Shown: positions 1 through 8,062, counted from the first letter of the stretch. The stretch: DNA of 64,000 nt from Oscillospiraceae bacterium (GCA_022799035.1 JAAWNQ010000007.1:1-64000); one strand, 5' to 3'. The notes: generated from the letters alone by a model not told the origin. Numbers and translations: made by a program.

Positions 1-200
1 TTGCCCGACTAAAGCCCGACCCGTCCGGCAGTCAGCCGGACAGGGAACGGCAAAATTTTTTACACTTCTTTTACTTCTTTATCTCACATGAGCAAAAGGG
101 GCGGGAATCTCTTTTTGTAGTATCCGGGCAAAACAAAAGCCGAAGTGCCTATCCGTTTTCCAGTAAAAGTTGAAGGTCCGGCGATTTCACGGATCGCGAC
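1..200. other. Non-coding left edge
   Basis: I see no supported gene here. A 7-bp inverted repeat (GTCCGGC at 23-29, GCCGGAC at 35-41) followed by a T-rich stretch near 56-60 could be the terminator of a gene left of the window. The rest is AT-rich and ends in the promoter of the flavoprotein gene at 266. Confidence 0.4.
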
Positions 201-229
201 TTGAACCCAAATAATGGTTTTGATATAAT
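201..229 (+). promoter_or_regulatory. Sigma-A-type promoter
   Basis: TTGAAC (201-206) and TATAAT (224-229) are separated by 17 nt. The promoter lies 36 nt upstream of the ATG at 266, which has its own GGAGG ribosome-binding site. It should drive the small flavoprotein gene alone. Confidence 0.7.
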
Positions 230-265
230 CAAGGCGATAAGCCGGAATACTCGGAGGTATCCCAA

Positions 266-679
266 ATGACAAAGGAGCAGGTTTTTGAATTTATCAAAAA
301 GCAGAAAACGGCTATAATTTCATCGGTTGACAGCGAGGGTTTTCCTAATACAAAGGCTATGCTTTCGCCACGAAAAATGGATGGGAATGACTTCTATTTT
401 TCAACAAATACATCCTCTTTGAAGGTTGCGCAGTACAACGAAGATGAAAAAGCATGTATCTATTTTTATAAACGTGGGCTGTTCAGCTATATGGGCGTTA
501 TGCTCATTGGCACAATGCAGGTGCTAACGGACCAAAACATCAAGGATGAAATTTGGCGCGTGGGTGATACAATGTTCTATAAAAAGGGAAAAACCGATCC
601 CGATTATTGTATCTTAAAATTCTCGGCGCTAAAATGCAGAGTTTATAAAGATCTGAAAACAGCCTGGGTCGATTTATAA
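266..679 (+). CDS. Pyridoxamine 5'-phosphate oxidase-like (PNPOx) family protein
   Basis: This 137-residue protein has the single-domain split-barrel layout of small PNPOx-like flavoproteins (general stress protein 26 group). Such proteins bind FMN or a related cofactor and reduce varied, usually unidentified, substrates in the cytoplasm. The N-terminal part (residues 1-60) shows the family pattern of an opening helix, a beta strand with IISSVDSEGFPNTKAM, and an FSTNTSSLK cofactor-phosphate region. The C-terminal half carries the GTMQVL strand. The ATG start has a GGAGG site 7 nt upstream and a consensus promoter at 201-229. It stands alone, between unrelated sequence and a tRNA gene. Family assignment is good; the substrate is unknown. 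Confidence 0.8.
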   Translation: MTKEQVFEFIKKQKTAIISSVDSEGFPNTKAMLSPRKMDGNDFYFSTNTSSLKVAQYNEDEKACIYFYKRGLFSYMGVMLIGTMQVLTDQNIKDEIWRVGDTMFYKKGKTDPDYCILKFSALKCRVYKDLKTAWVDL

Positions 680-750
680 ATAAAATTTTTTAATTAAAAA
701 GGGCCGGGGAAGTTTTCACTTTGGAAAGCGGGATTTGACAAAAAAACCTC

Positions 751-779
751 TTGCGCTTTTGGAAAAAATATGTTATCAT
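751..779 (+). promoter_or_regulatory. Probable tRNA-Gly promoter
   Basis: TTGCGC (751-756) and TATCAT (774-779) are 17 nt apart and end 26 nt before the mature tRNA. A better -35 hexamer, TTGACA at 735-740, lacks a matching -10 box. The assignment is tentative. Confidence 0.4.
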
Positions 780-805
780 ATCTAAGCTGACTTCATAAAG
801 GACGT

Positions 806-879
806 GCAGGTGTAGTTCAATGGTAGAATGTCAGCTTCCCAAGCTGAACACGGGGGTTCGATTCCCCTCACCTGCTCCA
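806..879 (+). tRNA. tRNA-Gly (anticodon CCC)
   Basis: The full cloverleaf is visible. The acceptor stem pairs GCAGGTG with CACCTGC, the anticodon loop is TTCCCAA (anticodon CCC), the T-loop contains GGTTCGATTCC, and the discriminator T plus CCA are encoded at 876-879. It reads GGG codons as glycine. A rho-independent terminator follows at 886-920. Confidence 0.95.
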
Positions 880-885
880 GAAAGA

Positions 886-920
886 GAAATCCCGAAGCCG
901 TAATGGTTTCGGGATTTTCT
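886..920 (+). terminator. Terminator after tRNA-Gly
   Basis: An inverted repeat built on AATCCCGAA and TTCGGGATT is followed by a T-rich run. It ends the tRNA-Gly transcript. Confidence 0.7.
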
Positions 921-1023
921 ATTTGTTTTCAATGGTTTGTGGGCGGTCAAAAACATTCCAAAGCGGAATATTATATTCGCCTCAGAAATCTAAATTTCAT
1001 TTTTCCACGTAAAATTGCACACG

Positions 1024-1054
1024 AAAAAGGGCCGCTCCATACAAAGAGCGGCCC
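1024..1054 (-). terminator. Terminator of the FAD/Rieske oxidoreductase gene
   Basis: On the minus strand a 9-bp stem (GGGCCGCTC with GAGCGGCCC) is followed by a run of five T. It lies 11 nt beyond the stop codon of the oxidoreductase gene at 1065. Confidence 0.85.
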
Positions 1055-1064
1055 CTGTTTTATC

Positions 1065-2387
1065 TCATTTCTTTTCCGGCGCCCCTCCCCAATCCCGGGA
1101 GGCAGGGGCGTTGATAAGCTTCCCGTCAAAGGCAAACCGGGAGCCGTGGCAGGGACAGTCCCAGGAGCGTTCCCTGGGATTCCATTGAAGGGCGCAGCCC
1201 AAATGGGGACAGCGGCGAAGGCTGGGGGTCAACAGCCCCCAGGTGGAGGAGAGGATATTCGCCGCTAGAGGCAGGGGTTTCATGGTCCGGGCCGGATCAA
1301 ATATCCACCCCCAGTCCGCTCTCCCCTTGGTCACCATCTCCCTCAGAAGAAGGGCCGCCGCCATGGAGGAGGTCATCCCCCATTTGTTAAAGCCGGTAGC
1401 CACATACCACTGGGGCTTGGCTGGGGAATACCGTCCGATATAGGGGATCCCGTCCAGGGTCATACAATCCTGGGCCGCCCAATGAGCCACCTCCCGGCTC
1501 TGGGGCCAGAACCGCCGAGCCGCCTTCCGCAGCTCCTCCCAGCCTCCCCCCTGTCTTCCAGTACGGTGGCCTCCGCCTCCCAAAAGCAGCAGCTCTCCCG
1601 CCCGTCGGAAGGAAAGGCCGTGCTCCTTTTGGTCGATATACATTCCCCGGGGACTCCAGGCCCCCTCCAAAGCCAGAACATAGGAGCGATCCTGATACAT
1701 TTTCATAAAGTAACAGCCCCGCCGGTCAACAAAGGGGAAGTGCGTACAGAAAATGATCTGTTTGGCCCGGATCGTCCCTCGGTCCGTGACAGCGGTACAC
1801 CCCTCCACCCTTCGTACCGTGCTCCCCTCCCGAATATCCAGCCCCGGAAGGATCCCCTGGAGAAATCGCAGGGGATCGAATTGTGCCTGCCCCGGCATCT
1901 CCAAGGCTCCCACCACGGGAAAGGGAAGCTCTGTCCCCCTATGCCACCGGGTCTCACAGCCGATGGCCTCCAGCGCCTTCTGCTCCCGGCGGAGCTTTGG
2001 GCTCTCCTCCCGGGTGTAGACGAAGGCCGGCTTCTCCACCAGGGCGCAGTCTATCTCCCGGCCCAGGGTCCGGTATTCCTCCAGCCCTCTCTGATTGGCC
2101 CGGAGATAATCCGCCGCCCCCTCCCTGCCCCAGTCTCTGGTGATGGTCTCATAGATCAGTCCATGCTGGACGGTAAGCTTTGCCGTTGTGTTCCCTGTTA
2201 CACCGCCGGCGATCCGGTCCGCTTCCACCACCAGGCAGTCCACCCCCGCCCATTTGAGTTGATAGGCGCACAGCAGACCCGCCATTCCACCGCCAATAAT
2301 AAGAACGTCTGTGGCGGTATCTCCCTCCAAGACAGGATAATGGGGCAATTGAGTCTCCTTGTGCCAGATGGACTGGGTCCTCTCCAT
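1065..2387 (-). CDS. FAD-dependent oxidoreductase with C-terminal Rieske cluster
   Basis: 440 residues. The N-terminus carries a Rossmann dinucleotide site (DVLIIGGGMAGLLCAYQL, about residues 28-45), a DadA/GlpO-type FAD-binding fold that oxidises amines or amino acids. The last 60 residues hold Rieske [2Fe-2S] ligands CPHLGC and CPCHG, so electrons probably pass from flavin to the iron-sulfur centre. Related fusion proteins run to about 500 residues. Here the segment that normally opens the Rieske domain is missing: a helix reading LSSTWGLLTPSLRR leads straight into the first Cys-His pair. All four ligands remain, so the domain may be minimal or decayed. The start has AAGAGGTG upstream. It is the last gene of a minus-strand pair with the 5'-nucleotidase. 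The physiological substrate is unknown. Confidence 0.85.
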   Translation of the reverse strand: MERTQSIWHKETQLPHYPVLEGDTATDVLIIGGGMAGLLCAYQLKWAGVDCLVVEADRIAGGVTGNTTAKLTVQHGLIYETITRDWGREGAADYLRANQRGLEEYRTLGREIDCALVEKPAFVYTREESPKLRREQKALEAIGCETRWHRGTELPFPVVGALEMPGQAQFDPLRFLQGILPGLDIREGSTVRRVEGCTAVTDRGTIRAKQIIFCTHFPFVDRRGCYFMKMYQDRSYVLALEGAWSPRGMYIDQKEHGLSFRRAGELLLLGGGGHRTGRQGGGWEELRKAARRFWPQSREVAHWAAQDCMTLDGIPYIGRYSPAKPQWYVATGFNKWGMTSSMAAALLLREMVTKGRADWGWIFDPARTMKPLPLAANILSSTWGLLTPSLRRCPHLGCALQWNPRERSWDCPCHGSRFAFDGKLINAPASRDWGGAPEKK

Positions 2388-2437
2388 AAAAAATCACCTC
2401 TTTGGGTAGTATCCTCCCCCAAGAGGCGATCCATTCT

Positions 2438-4432
2438 TTATGACCGGTTTTTTCTCCGCCGGCCGCGGGTCAGGATCCGGCGGATCAGCAGGACCACCCC
2501 TGTTCCCAGAAGTAACACCACCATCAACACTGCCAGGGTGGGCCAGCCGGGAGATCCTAACAACTCCACCGGGTTCCAACTGGTACTTACACCCTTCCTT
2601 CCGTCCGGGGCGGAATAGCGGACAGGAACTCCCTCCTCCCCAAAGCTCCGCAGGTAAGCGGCCAGGGCATACCACTCCTTGATCTCATTGCCCTCCTTAT
2701 CCCGGAGGATACAGGCGTCAAAATCGGTGACGGGACTTCCGTCAGCCATCTTGGGTTCCAGGGAGAGAAGCCCCATAGACTTGTCCTTCACCGTTCCCAG
2801 CATCTGGGCCGAATACATCCCCGTGACCACTCTGTAAAGTTGGCTGTCCTCAAGATCGTCGAAACGGGACTCCACCAGCATATGGCCCGGGGCCACCTCC
2901 GACTCTATCTCCCGGTGGAGGCGGATCCCGGTCACCCGGTCAAAAAACATCCGGTGGATATTGAAGGAGTAATCTACTCCCGCCATGTAAAGCTGGGCGG
3001 CCGGCATGATGGGCGTCACCGAGGCGTCCACCTCGGCTGCCGCCCTCAGTTCCTTGCCGGTCAGATAGACTCCTACCAACGGGAACCCGGAGGTCCCGTC
3101 GCTCCCCACCCCCATGGACAGCACATCGAAGGCCATGGAGGTCGTGATGGCCCCCTGGGCCAAGCTGGCTCGAAGTACCCCATCGGCAGTGACGGTCACC
3201 GTCGGCAGGTCCGGATGTTCCGCCTCCAGATTCTCCACCGCCCAGAGGAAGGAATCGGCCACCAGTTCCCCCAGTGCATTTCCCGTCTGGACTCCGGATG
3301 CCGGGGTGGTCATATCAAAATCGGTGTGGGTCAGGACCTGGTCATAGGTGAGACCATATCTGGACAGATAGGTTTGTCCCACCTGGTCCTTCCACCCCTC
3401 CACCATTTCAGCGATAGCCGGATCCTCAGGCAGGGTCTTGTCAATGGGGATGAGGGCGTATTCCTTCAACAGTTTTTCCCCATCCTCCCCCCAGGTCAGG
3501 GTGATGGAGCCCAGGTTCCGGCAGTAAGGTCCGGCGGAGACGATATAGGTGTCGTTCACCACAATGGGCTCCGAGAGGGTGGTGTGGGTGTGGCCTGATA
3601 CGATGAGGTCGATACCGTCCACCGCCTTGGCAAGCTCATAGTCCTCCCCCTTCCCCTCGTCGGTGCCAGAGTGGGATAGGCAGATGATAAACTCCGCCCC
3701 TTGCTCTTTCAGGTCCGCCACCTGAGTCTTGGCGGCCTGGACCATATCCTCCAATTCAAAGCCGGAGGTGGGGGCGCAGTCATCGGAATCCACCCCCATG
3801 AGCCCAAAGATCCCATAGGTGATCCCACCCCGGTTCAAAGTCACATTCCTGGTCACCCCGTAGTTCTCCATGGCGCTCAAAATAAACCCCCGGTCTGGAT
3901 CCTCCTCCGCCGGGATGTAGTTGGCCTGGACAATGCGAGGAAGATGATCGGAGTACTGCACATAGGCCTCATTCCCCTGAATGGTGGTGATCTTTCCGGA
4001 GTGGTCCCTCTCCCAACCCAGTCGGGCAGCGTTCAGCATCTCCCCAAAGCCCCTGCCCCGGTGGTCGAACTCGTGGTTGCCGATGGTAACAGCGTCATAT
4101 CCCAGGGCGCCCATGGTCCGTAGCTCCGCCCCCTGGGTGGTGTAGAGGGTCTGGACCAAGCTCCCGATAGAGAAATCTCCCCCGTCCAAAGTGAGGGCAT
4201 CAGGATATTTCTCCCGCTGGTCGGCCAGGGCCGAGGCCAGCCGGGCGTATCCTCCGCTCTCTCCGCCCCCCTCCGCCGCCATAGGTAGAAAGTGGGAATG
4301 GAGGTCATGGGTAAATAGTATCGTAGTCTCACGCTCCGGCATCAGGGGCTCCGCCGATACCGGCAGACTGAGCCCAAGAGCCAACAGCAGGACCAGCACC
4401 GCCGGCAAGCCTCTTTTTCTGAATATTTTCAT
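2438..4432 (-). CDS. Surface-anchored 5'-nucleotidase / metallophosphatase (UshA family)
   Basis: 664 residues from the ATG preceded by GGGGAGG. An upstream in-frame ATG exists, but this site is better placed and gives a clean signal peptide (KIFRKRGLPAVLVLLLAL). The calcineurin-like metal site is complete: DLHSHF, DGGDF, GNHEFDH, SHSG and GHTHT over roughly residues 40-240. The 5'-nucleotidase C-terminal domain follows (about 370-580). A terminal membrane helix and basic tail (LAVLMVVLLLGTGVVLLIRR then RGRRRKNR) should anchor it outside the cell. It probably hydrolyses extracellular nucleotides or nucleotide sugars to scavenge nucleoside and phosphate. It sits 50 nt upstream of the FAD/Rieske gene and may be co-transcribed with it. 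Confidence 0.9.
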   Translation of the reverse strand: MKIFRKRGLPAVLVLLLALGLSLPVSAEPLMPERETTILFTHDLHSHFLPMAAEGGGESGGYARLASALADQREKYPDALTLDGGDFSIGSLVQTLYTTQGAELRTMGALGYDAVTIGNHEFDHRGRGFGEMLNAARLGWERDHSGKITTIQGNEAYVQYSDHLPRIVQANYIPAEEDPDRGFILSAMENYGVTRNVTLNRGGITYGIFGLMGVDSDDCAPTSGFELEDMVQAAKTQVADLKEQGAEFIICLSHSGTDEGKGEDYELAKAVDGIDLIVSGHTHTTLSEPIVVNDTYIVSAGPYCRNLGSITLTWGEDGEKLLKEYALIPIDKTLPEDPAIAEMVEGWKDQVGQTYLSRYGLTYDQVLTHTDFDMTTPASGVQTGNALGELVADSFLWAVENLEAEHPDLPTVTVTADGVLRASLAQGAITTSMAFDVLSMGVGSDGTSGFPLVGVYLTGKELRAAAEVDASVTPIMPAAQLYMAGVDYSFNIHRMFFDRVTGIRLHREIESEVAPGHMLVESRFDDLEDSQLYRVVTGMYSAQMLGTVKDKSMGLLSLEPKMADGSPVTDFDACILRDKEGNEIKEWYALAAYLRSFGEEGVPVRYSAPDGRKGVSTSWNPVELLGSPGWPTLAVLMVVLLLGTGVVLLIRRILTRGRRRKNRS

Positions 4433-4681
4433 TTTCTTTCCTCCCCGTTCCCGTATCCTTACAGTCCCTTCTCCACTTCTGTAGATTCTCATTTTACACC
4501 AACACATCCTCAAAAGCAACGGAAGCCCGGAAAAAGCAGTCCATTATAATAGCATATCCGTTGACAAAGGAAATATTTGAATTGATTCTCCCCTACATTT
4601 TGCTTCAAAAAGCAACAGGCATTCAAACAGCTACTTTTTCAGTCACACCTCAGAGGTTAAAACCCGTGCCCCTCATCAAAT
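4433..4681. other. Non-coding region upstream of the nucleotidase gene
   Basis: About 250 nt with no supported gene. It holds the nucleotidase leader and probably its minus-strand promoter, which I could not fix. TTGACA occurs on the plus strand at 4561 without a convincing -10 box. Confidence 0.4.
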
Positions 4682-4714
4682 AAAAAAGCCTTGGAGCTAT
4701 ATGCTCCAAGGCTT
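4682..4714 (-). terminator. Terminator after tRNA-Pro
   Basis: A perfect 12-bp stem (AAGCCTTGGAGC with GCTCCAAGGCTT) and loop are followed on the minus strand by six T. It lies immediately beyond the tRNA CCA end. Confidence 0.9.
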
Positions 4715-4719
4715 CCCTT

Positions 4720-4796
4720 TGGTCCGAGTGACTGGACTTGAACCAGCGGCCTCCTGAACCCCATTCAGGCGCGATACCAAACTTCGCCACACCCGG
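4720..4796 (-). tRNA. tRNA-Pro (anticodon GGG)
   Basis: On the minus strand the acceptor CCGGGTG pairs with CACTCGG (one G-U). The anticodon arm is CCTGA-ATGGGGT-TCAGG, giving anticodon GGG with G37 as expected for proline. The T-loop is GGTTCAAGTCC and CCA is encoded. A TATAAT box at 4824-4829 (complement) suits its promoter. Confidence 0.95.
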
Positions 4797-4984
4797 ATAT
4801 TTCCCTTCTTCTGAAAGGGCTTAATTATATTAGCATAATTCTTTCCGCTTGGCAAGAGGTTTTTGAAATTTTTTCTTTTTCTTTTTGACTCCCTCTCCCG
4901 CGCCACTCACTCTTTCCGTCCCCGGGCATAGACTGGGATTGAAAGGCCCTGCCTTTCCCCATTCTCATTCGGGAGGTAACAAGT

Positions 4985-5446
4985 ATGCCTGAAAAGGTCA
5001 TGCCCGGCCCCGTTTCGGATGCCGCCTGCATCCGTGAGGCCGTATGCGTACACACCAAGAAAATCATGGACGCCTGCCGTGACAAGGACTGTATCGAGGA
5101 TCTTCGGGTCTATCTCACCAAGAGCTCCCAGTGTGCCCTGGACCGGGCCTGCAATGTAAAGGCCGGCTGCGCTGAACTGCTGTACGTCTCCACCAACGTG
5201 GATCCCATCTGCTTCAACAAGGGCTTCTACACCGTGGACGTGCGCTACTTCTACCGCATTACCGCCGACGCCTTCGTGGGCGCCGCCCGGCCGGTGGAGG
5301 TCTCCGGTCTGGCCGTCTTCGACAAGCGGGTCATCCTCTTTGGCGGCGAGGGCAGCTCCAAGACCTTCACCTCCGATATGGCCGACTGCCCCGATCTCCA
5401 TAATCTGCCCCAGGCCAACCAGCCTGTAGCCGTGGTGGAGGCGGTG
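4985..5446 (+). pseudogene. 5' part of a cysteine-rich protein gene split by the IME
   Basis: The ATG has a GGGAGGT site upstream and the first 154 codons read in register to the repeat at 5435-5446. Translation then continues 28 codons into mobile-element sequence and stops at 5533. The intact protein would be 276 residues, joining this part to 17,269-17,637 (sequence ...VEAV then DPLVLGMKL...). The N-terminal part is a globular beta-rich domain with spaced cysteines (MDACRDKDCIEDL, QCALDRACNVKAGC). The C-terminal part is very cysteine-rich, suggesting metal binding or cross-linking. I do not recognise the family. The insertion removes 122 C-terminal residues, so the product is probably inactive unless the element excises. 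Confidence 0.85.
5435..5446 (+). repeat. Left attachment-site core (attL)
   Basis: GTGGAGGCGGTG occurs here and again at 17257-17268, in the same codon phase (V-E-A-V) of the split gene. Flanking bases differ. This is the direct repeat left by site-specific integration. Confidence 0.85.
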
Positions 5447-5496
5447 ATTTATGGGCAACGGTTCCAAACACAAGAAAATCCCTCTATAATCGTACA

Positions 5497-5526
5497 AGAG
5501 CGGAGGCCAAAGACGGCCCCCGCTCT
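5497..5526. terminator. Hairpin near the IME left end
   Basis: A 12-bp stem with one mismatch (AGAGCGGAGGCC with GGCCCCCGCTCT) lies between attL and the first IME gene. Only a weak T run is present on either strand. It may insulate the element or be part of the recombinase site. Confidence 0.45.
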
Positions 5527-5605
5527 ATTATAAGCAACTTCCAAGTTACATGAATTAGCTAAAACTACCCAACTGCGGGCACAGTAGATAGTATAGCCTC
5601 CTACC

Positions 5606-6025
5606 TCATAATATTTCGGCTTCTATTTTTTCAATTTCAACAAGAAATTTAACCTTGTCATACACTTTAGATGATGTTTTTGTGGTCTTAAGTGCCGCAA
5701 GTCCTTTTAAGAGAACACGCCGCAAAGCAGATTCAATATAATAGTGCTTATTCGCCAACACCCATTGAAGCCACTGCACAAGTTGGGCCGCAGATATATC
5801 ACCATAGCGATAATTCATGAACTTTTCAAGTACTTCTTTTACTGTAAGAACCCGAATCTTTTCTCTAGTTTTTTCCCCAGCCATACTGCCACCAGCAGCA
5901 CCTCCATCAATCGGGAGATATGCATCACCTCTTTGTCGAGTTCTAATAGGTTCTTGAAAAAGGGTCTGCTGATATGCATCAGCACCTTCAGTTCCTGGAA
6001 ACAACCCAGATCTTCCACCGCCCAT
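5606..6025 (-). CDS. Hypothetical protein, partner of the DUF4417 gene
   Basis: 139 residues, not recognised. The first 50 residues are Gly/Gln-rich and look disordered. The remaining part is helical and charged, with a conserved-looking core KVLEKFMNYRYGDIS-type segment and a C-terminal EIEKIEAEIL helix. It starts at an ATG that overlaps the stop of the DUF4417 gene by one base (TGATG), which implies coupled translation and a joint function. Base composition is AT-rich compared with the chromosome. Orientation is opposite to the replication module, as for the other cargo genes. No catalytic motif is visible. Confidence 0.6.
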   Translation of the reverse strand: MGGGRSGLFPGTEGADAYQQTLFQEPIRTRQRGDAYLPIDGGAAGGSMAGEKTREKIRVLTVKEVLEKFMNYRYGDISAAQLVQWLQWVLANKHYYIESALRRVLLKGLAALKTTKTSSKVYDKVKFLVEIEKIEAEIL

Positions 6026-6690
6026 CAGCTCTCACCTCGCTTCCTAGCTTTTTGAGCATCAGTATCAAAATGAATAAAGGGAATCCCCATTGCTTGATAT
6101 TCACCAAAAATCATTCCCGGCATTTGCCCATAAACAATAACTGTACTAGGGGAAAGCTGCCGCATCATTTCAGCAAACCCATCTTGGAAAAATTTGCGGT
6201 CTTCATATTCAGATAATATGCCCAAAGTGCTTACACACACAGGCTTATTGGGTTCCACTCCATCAAAACAGAATCGATAGGACTTTTCCGCGCCAAAGCG
6301 GATATTCGGGATTACTTCATAACCTTGTTCAGAAAAATAATGAGCCAACACCCTATTTCGATATGTATTCCACCCTTGTACATACGGGGGATCATCTCGA
6401 TAGATACTTAAATCAGGTGAAATAATACCCTTAAATCGCTTCAGCCGTTTTACCCAAAGTTCAGGACTCTCCCATATAAGTTCCAGTCGATCATCCTTTT
6501 CATAGAAATGTACCCACTCATGTGCATCTTTCGATTGCGCTGCATTTTTAAAGGAGATTAGTTCGGTCGGTATGGAACTGGAACACTTAAACAGAGGTAA
6601 ACCTGTTCTGCTATATTCAGCATTTCTCACCAATCTGGCATTTACGCAATCAGTTGAGATACTCCGTGCTGAAAAGTTCTTATTACTCAC
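6025..6690 (-). CDS. DUF4417 family protein
   Basis: 221 residues. I take the GTG start because GGGAGG lies 8 nt before it; an ATG five codons upstream sits inside that ribosome site. The central part (NIRFGAEKSYRFCFDGV, then VCVSTLGI) and the C-terminal VIVYGQMPGMIF match the pattern I know for DUF4417, a family common in phages and mobile elements of Firmicutes with no established activity. The fold looks alpha/beta with a likely Rossmann-like end, and the phage setting suggests DNA or nucleotide chemistry, which is inference. It is translated together with the 139-residue downstream gene. AT-rich codon use points to recent transfer. Confidence 0.65.
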   Translation of the reverse strand: MSNKNFSARSISTDCVNARLVRNAEYSRTGLPLFKCSSSIPTELISFKNAAQSKDAHEWVHFYEKDDRLELIWESPELWVKRLKRFKGIISPDLSIYRDDPPYVQGWNTYRNRVLAHYFSEQGYEVIPNIRFGAEKSYRFCFDGVEPNKPVCVSTLGILSEYEDRKFFQDGFAEMMRQLSPSTVIVYGQMPGMIFGEYQAMGIPFIHFDTDAQKARKRGES

Positions 6691-6735
6691 TATAAAACCT
6701 CCCATTTTTTAGATACTTTGCCTAAGGCTTTTGAC

Positions 6736-6857
6736 TTGCAAAATGGGAGCAGTATGGTATAATGAACATGGAAAATGTGTCACCCCGACACCTCTCCGCT
6801 CCCATGAGAACACGTTATTTGCTGTGCCCGCAGCGAATAACGTGTTCTTACTTTTTG
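6736..6857 (+). ncRNA. Probable small RNA with its own promoter and terminator
   Basis: A promoter (TTGCAA 6736-6741, TATAAT 6758-6763, 16-nt spacer) points into about 95 nt that hold no credible reading frame. They end in a long hairpin: AGAACACGTTATT (6807-6819) pairs perfectly with AATAACGTGTTCT (6836-6848). An extra GCTG/CAGC helix sits at the apex, and five T follow at 6852-6856. A smaller GTGTC-GACAC hairpin lies upstream. It is transcribed away from the DUF4417 gene and toward the 3' end of the gene at 6900. A copy-control or regulatory RNA is plausible; a plain terminator would not need the promoter. Confidence 0.5.
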
Positions 6858-6899
6858 AGTCAATCAATGGCCTCACCTCCCTTGATAATCAAATTCCTA

Positions 6900-7283
6900 T
6901 CAAGTGTTCTCAATTGCTTCCATCAAATTTACAATCAAAGCTCCCTCTGATCTATCATAGGAAGCAAAAACCTTGTATCCCATACAACCATCAGCATTCA
7001 AATCCCAACCCGTCATACCGCAAATAACTTTCAATAGCTCCTTACTATTCCAACGAACGCTTGGCGCCCCCTTCTTTATAGATGCACAAAATGGAACTGC
7101 AAGGGCGTCTGTTGTAGACGTCTTTTTTACTGCCAGTTTTTTTTTGTCCTCATTGATAAGCAGCAGCGTGTATTGTGGGCTTCCCAGCTTCTCAACCGCC
7201 GCTTTATTGAACGTGAGACCATTCTTTGTAATTGACACAGATGGCCCCGTGTTCCCAAATGTAAACGGTTTAAATCCATCCAT
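6900..7283 (-). CDS. Hypothetical protein, about 127 residues
   Basis: The ATG at 7283 has AAGGAGGG seven nt upstream. An in-frame start 11 codons earlier lies before this site and is rejected. The protein is basic in its N-terminal half (VSITKNGLTFNKAAVEKLG) and has a predicted alpha/beta pattern without membrane segments or known catalytic residues. The N-terminal part resembles the small nucleic-acid-binding proteins often encoded in phages and conjugative elements, but this is only an impression. The gene stands alone between the DUF4417 pair and the Phd-Doc operon, all on the minus strand. Confidence 0.55.
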   Translation of the reverse strand: MDGFKPFTFGNTGPSVSITKNGLTFNKAAVEKLGSPQYTLLLINEDKKKLAVKKTSTTDALAVPFCASIKKGAPSVRWNSKELLKVICGMTGWDLNADGCMGYKVFASYDRSEGALIVNLMEAIENT

Positions 7284-7405
7284 TTTTTTCCCTCCTTTTT
7301 TTACAGTATACTTCATTCGCTTTCCTATGTCAAGTATGCATTTTATGTTCCGCTAGATTTTTGTGCCGCGCTATCGCATTTTTGAAAAAATCAGAGGCAC
7401 AGCAT

Positions 7406-7801
7406 CTACGCCTCTGATCCCCTTTCTTTTTCATGTGCTTCAATCCAGTTCACAATTTCTTCATATTTTCCTTCTCCCACCGCTATGCATATTCCAAGAT
7501 CAATCAGTTCCTTTTGCGTATAGTTCAACGAAACCGCATTTAGACGTAGTGTCACCAGCATAGCAAGAATCCCCACCCGCTTGTTGCCGTCGGCAAAGGC
7601 GTGGTTGGAAATCAGGGCGTAGGCCAGCCGTGCCGCCTTTTCCTCCACGGTGGGATACTGCTCCACTTCCTCAAAGCTGGCGTCCACGCTGAATACGGCG
7701 GATTCCAGAAGACCACGGTCACGCAATCCCGGCAAGCCCCCGGTCGCCGCCAGGAGCTTTTCGTGAAGCATAATAATTTCATCTGCTGTCAGTAAAATCA
7801 T
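7406..7801 (-). CDS. doc: Doc (Fic-fold) toxin
   Basis: 131 residues, the normal length for Doc. The Fic-family loop reads HAFADGNKR at about residues 67-75. This is the Doc variant HxFx(D/N)xNKR, which phosphorylates elongation factor Tu and stops translation, rather than the AMPylating HPFxxGNGR type. The N-terminal part (LTADEIIMLHEKLLAATGGLPGLRDRGLL) is also characteristic. Its ATG overlaps the antitoxin stop by 4 nt, the usual arrangement that keeps toxin below antitoxin. It should stabilise the IME by killing or arresting cells that lose it. Confidence 0.92.
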   Translation of the reverse strand: MILLTADEIIMLHEKLLAATGGLPGLRDRGLLESAVFSVDASFEEVEQYPTVEEKAARLAYALISNHAFADGNKRVGILAMLVTLRLNAVSLNYTQKELIDLGICIAVGEGKYEEIVNWIEAHEKERGSEA

Positions 7802-8049
7802 TTTGCCAGCTCCTGAAACGCTTCCAGATTTTCAGCAATCAACTGATCGGCAGCGACTTCAACCTTTTGTTTCCGGGCGGCCCGGGCGGCTTGGAACTCG
7901 TCGTATTCCTCGAAGTCCACCACGATATACTTGGGCTTGTTGTTTTTCAGAATGACGGCAAGCCCGGCTTCATCTACCAGCCGGGTCACTTTGGAAAAAT
8001 TCTGGTTGGCTTCGGTCATGGGGACGAGTGTACTAGTTTCTACGGTCAT
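7798..8049 (-). CDS. phd: Phd/YefM family antitoxin
   Basis: 83 residues from the ATG preceded by GGGGAGGTG. An in-frame ATG nine codons upstream lies within the operator. The N-terminal half has the Phd/YefM DNA-binding pattern (MTEANQNFSKVTRLVDEAG, then ILKNNKPKYIVVDFEEYDEF). The C-terminal 25 residues form the helix expected to wrap around Doc. It should neutralise Doc and repress its own promoter through the inverted repeats at 8063-8108. The toxin gene follows with a 4-nt overlap. Confidence 0.92.
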   Translation of the reverse strand: MTVETSTLVPMTEANQNFSKVTRLVDEAGLAVILKNNKPKYIVVDFEEYDEFQAARAARKQKVEVAADQLIAENLEAFQELAK

Positions 8050-8062
8050 AAAAATCACCTCC

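Noticed and set aside
828-1268. Plus-strand frame starting in tRNA-Gly
   Set aside because: It begins inside the tRNA gene and runs through two terminators.
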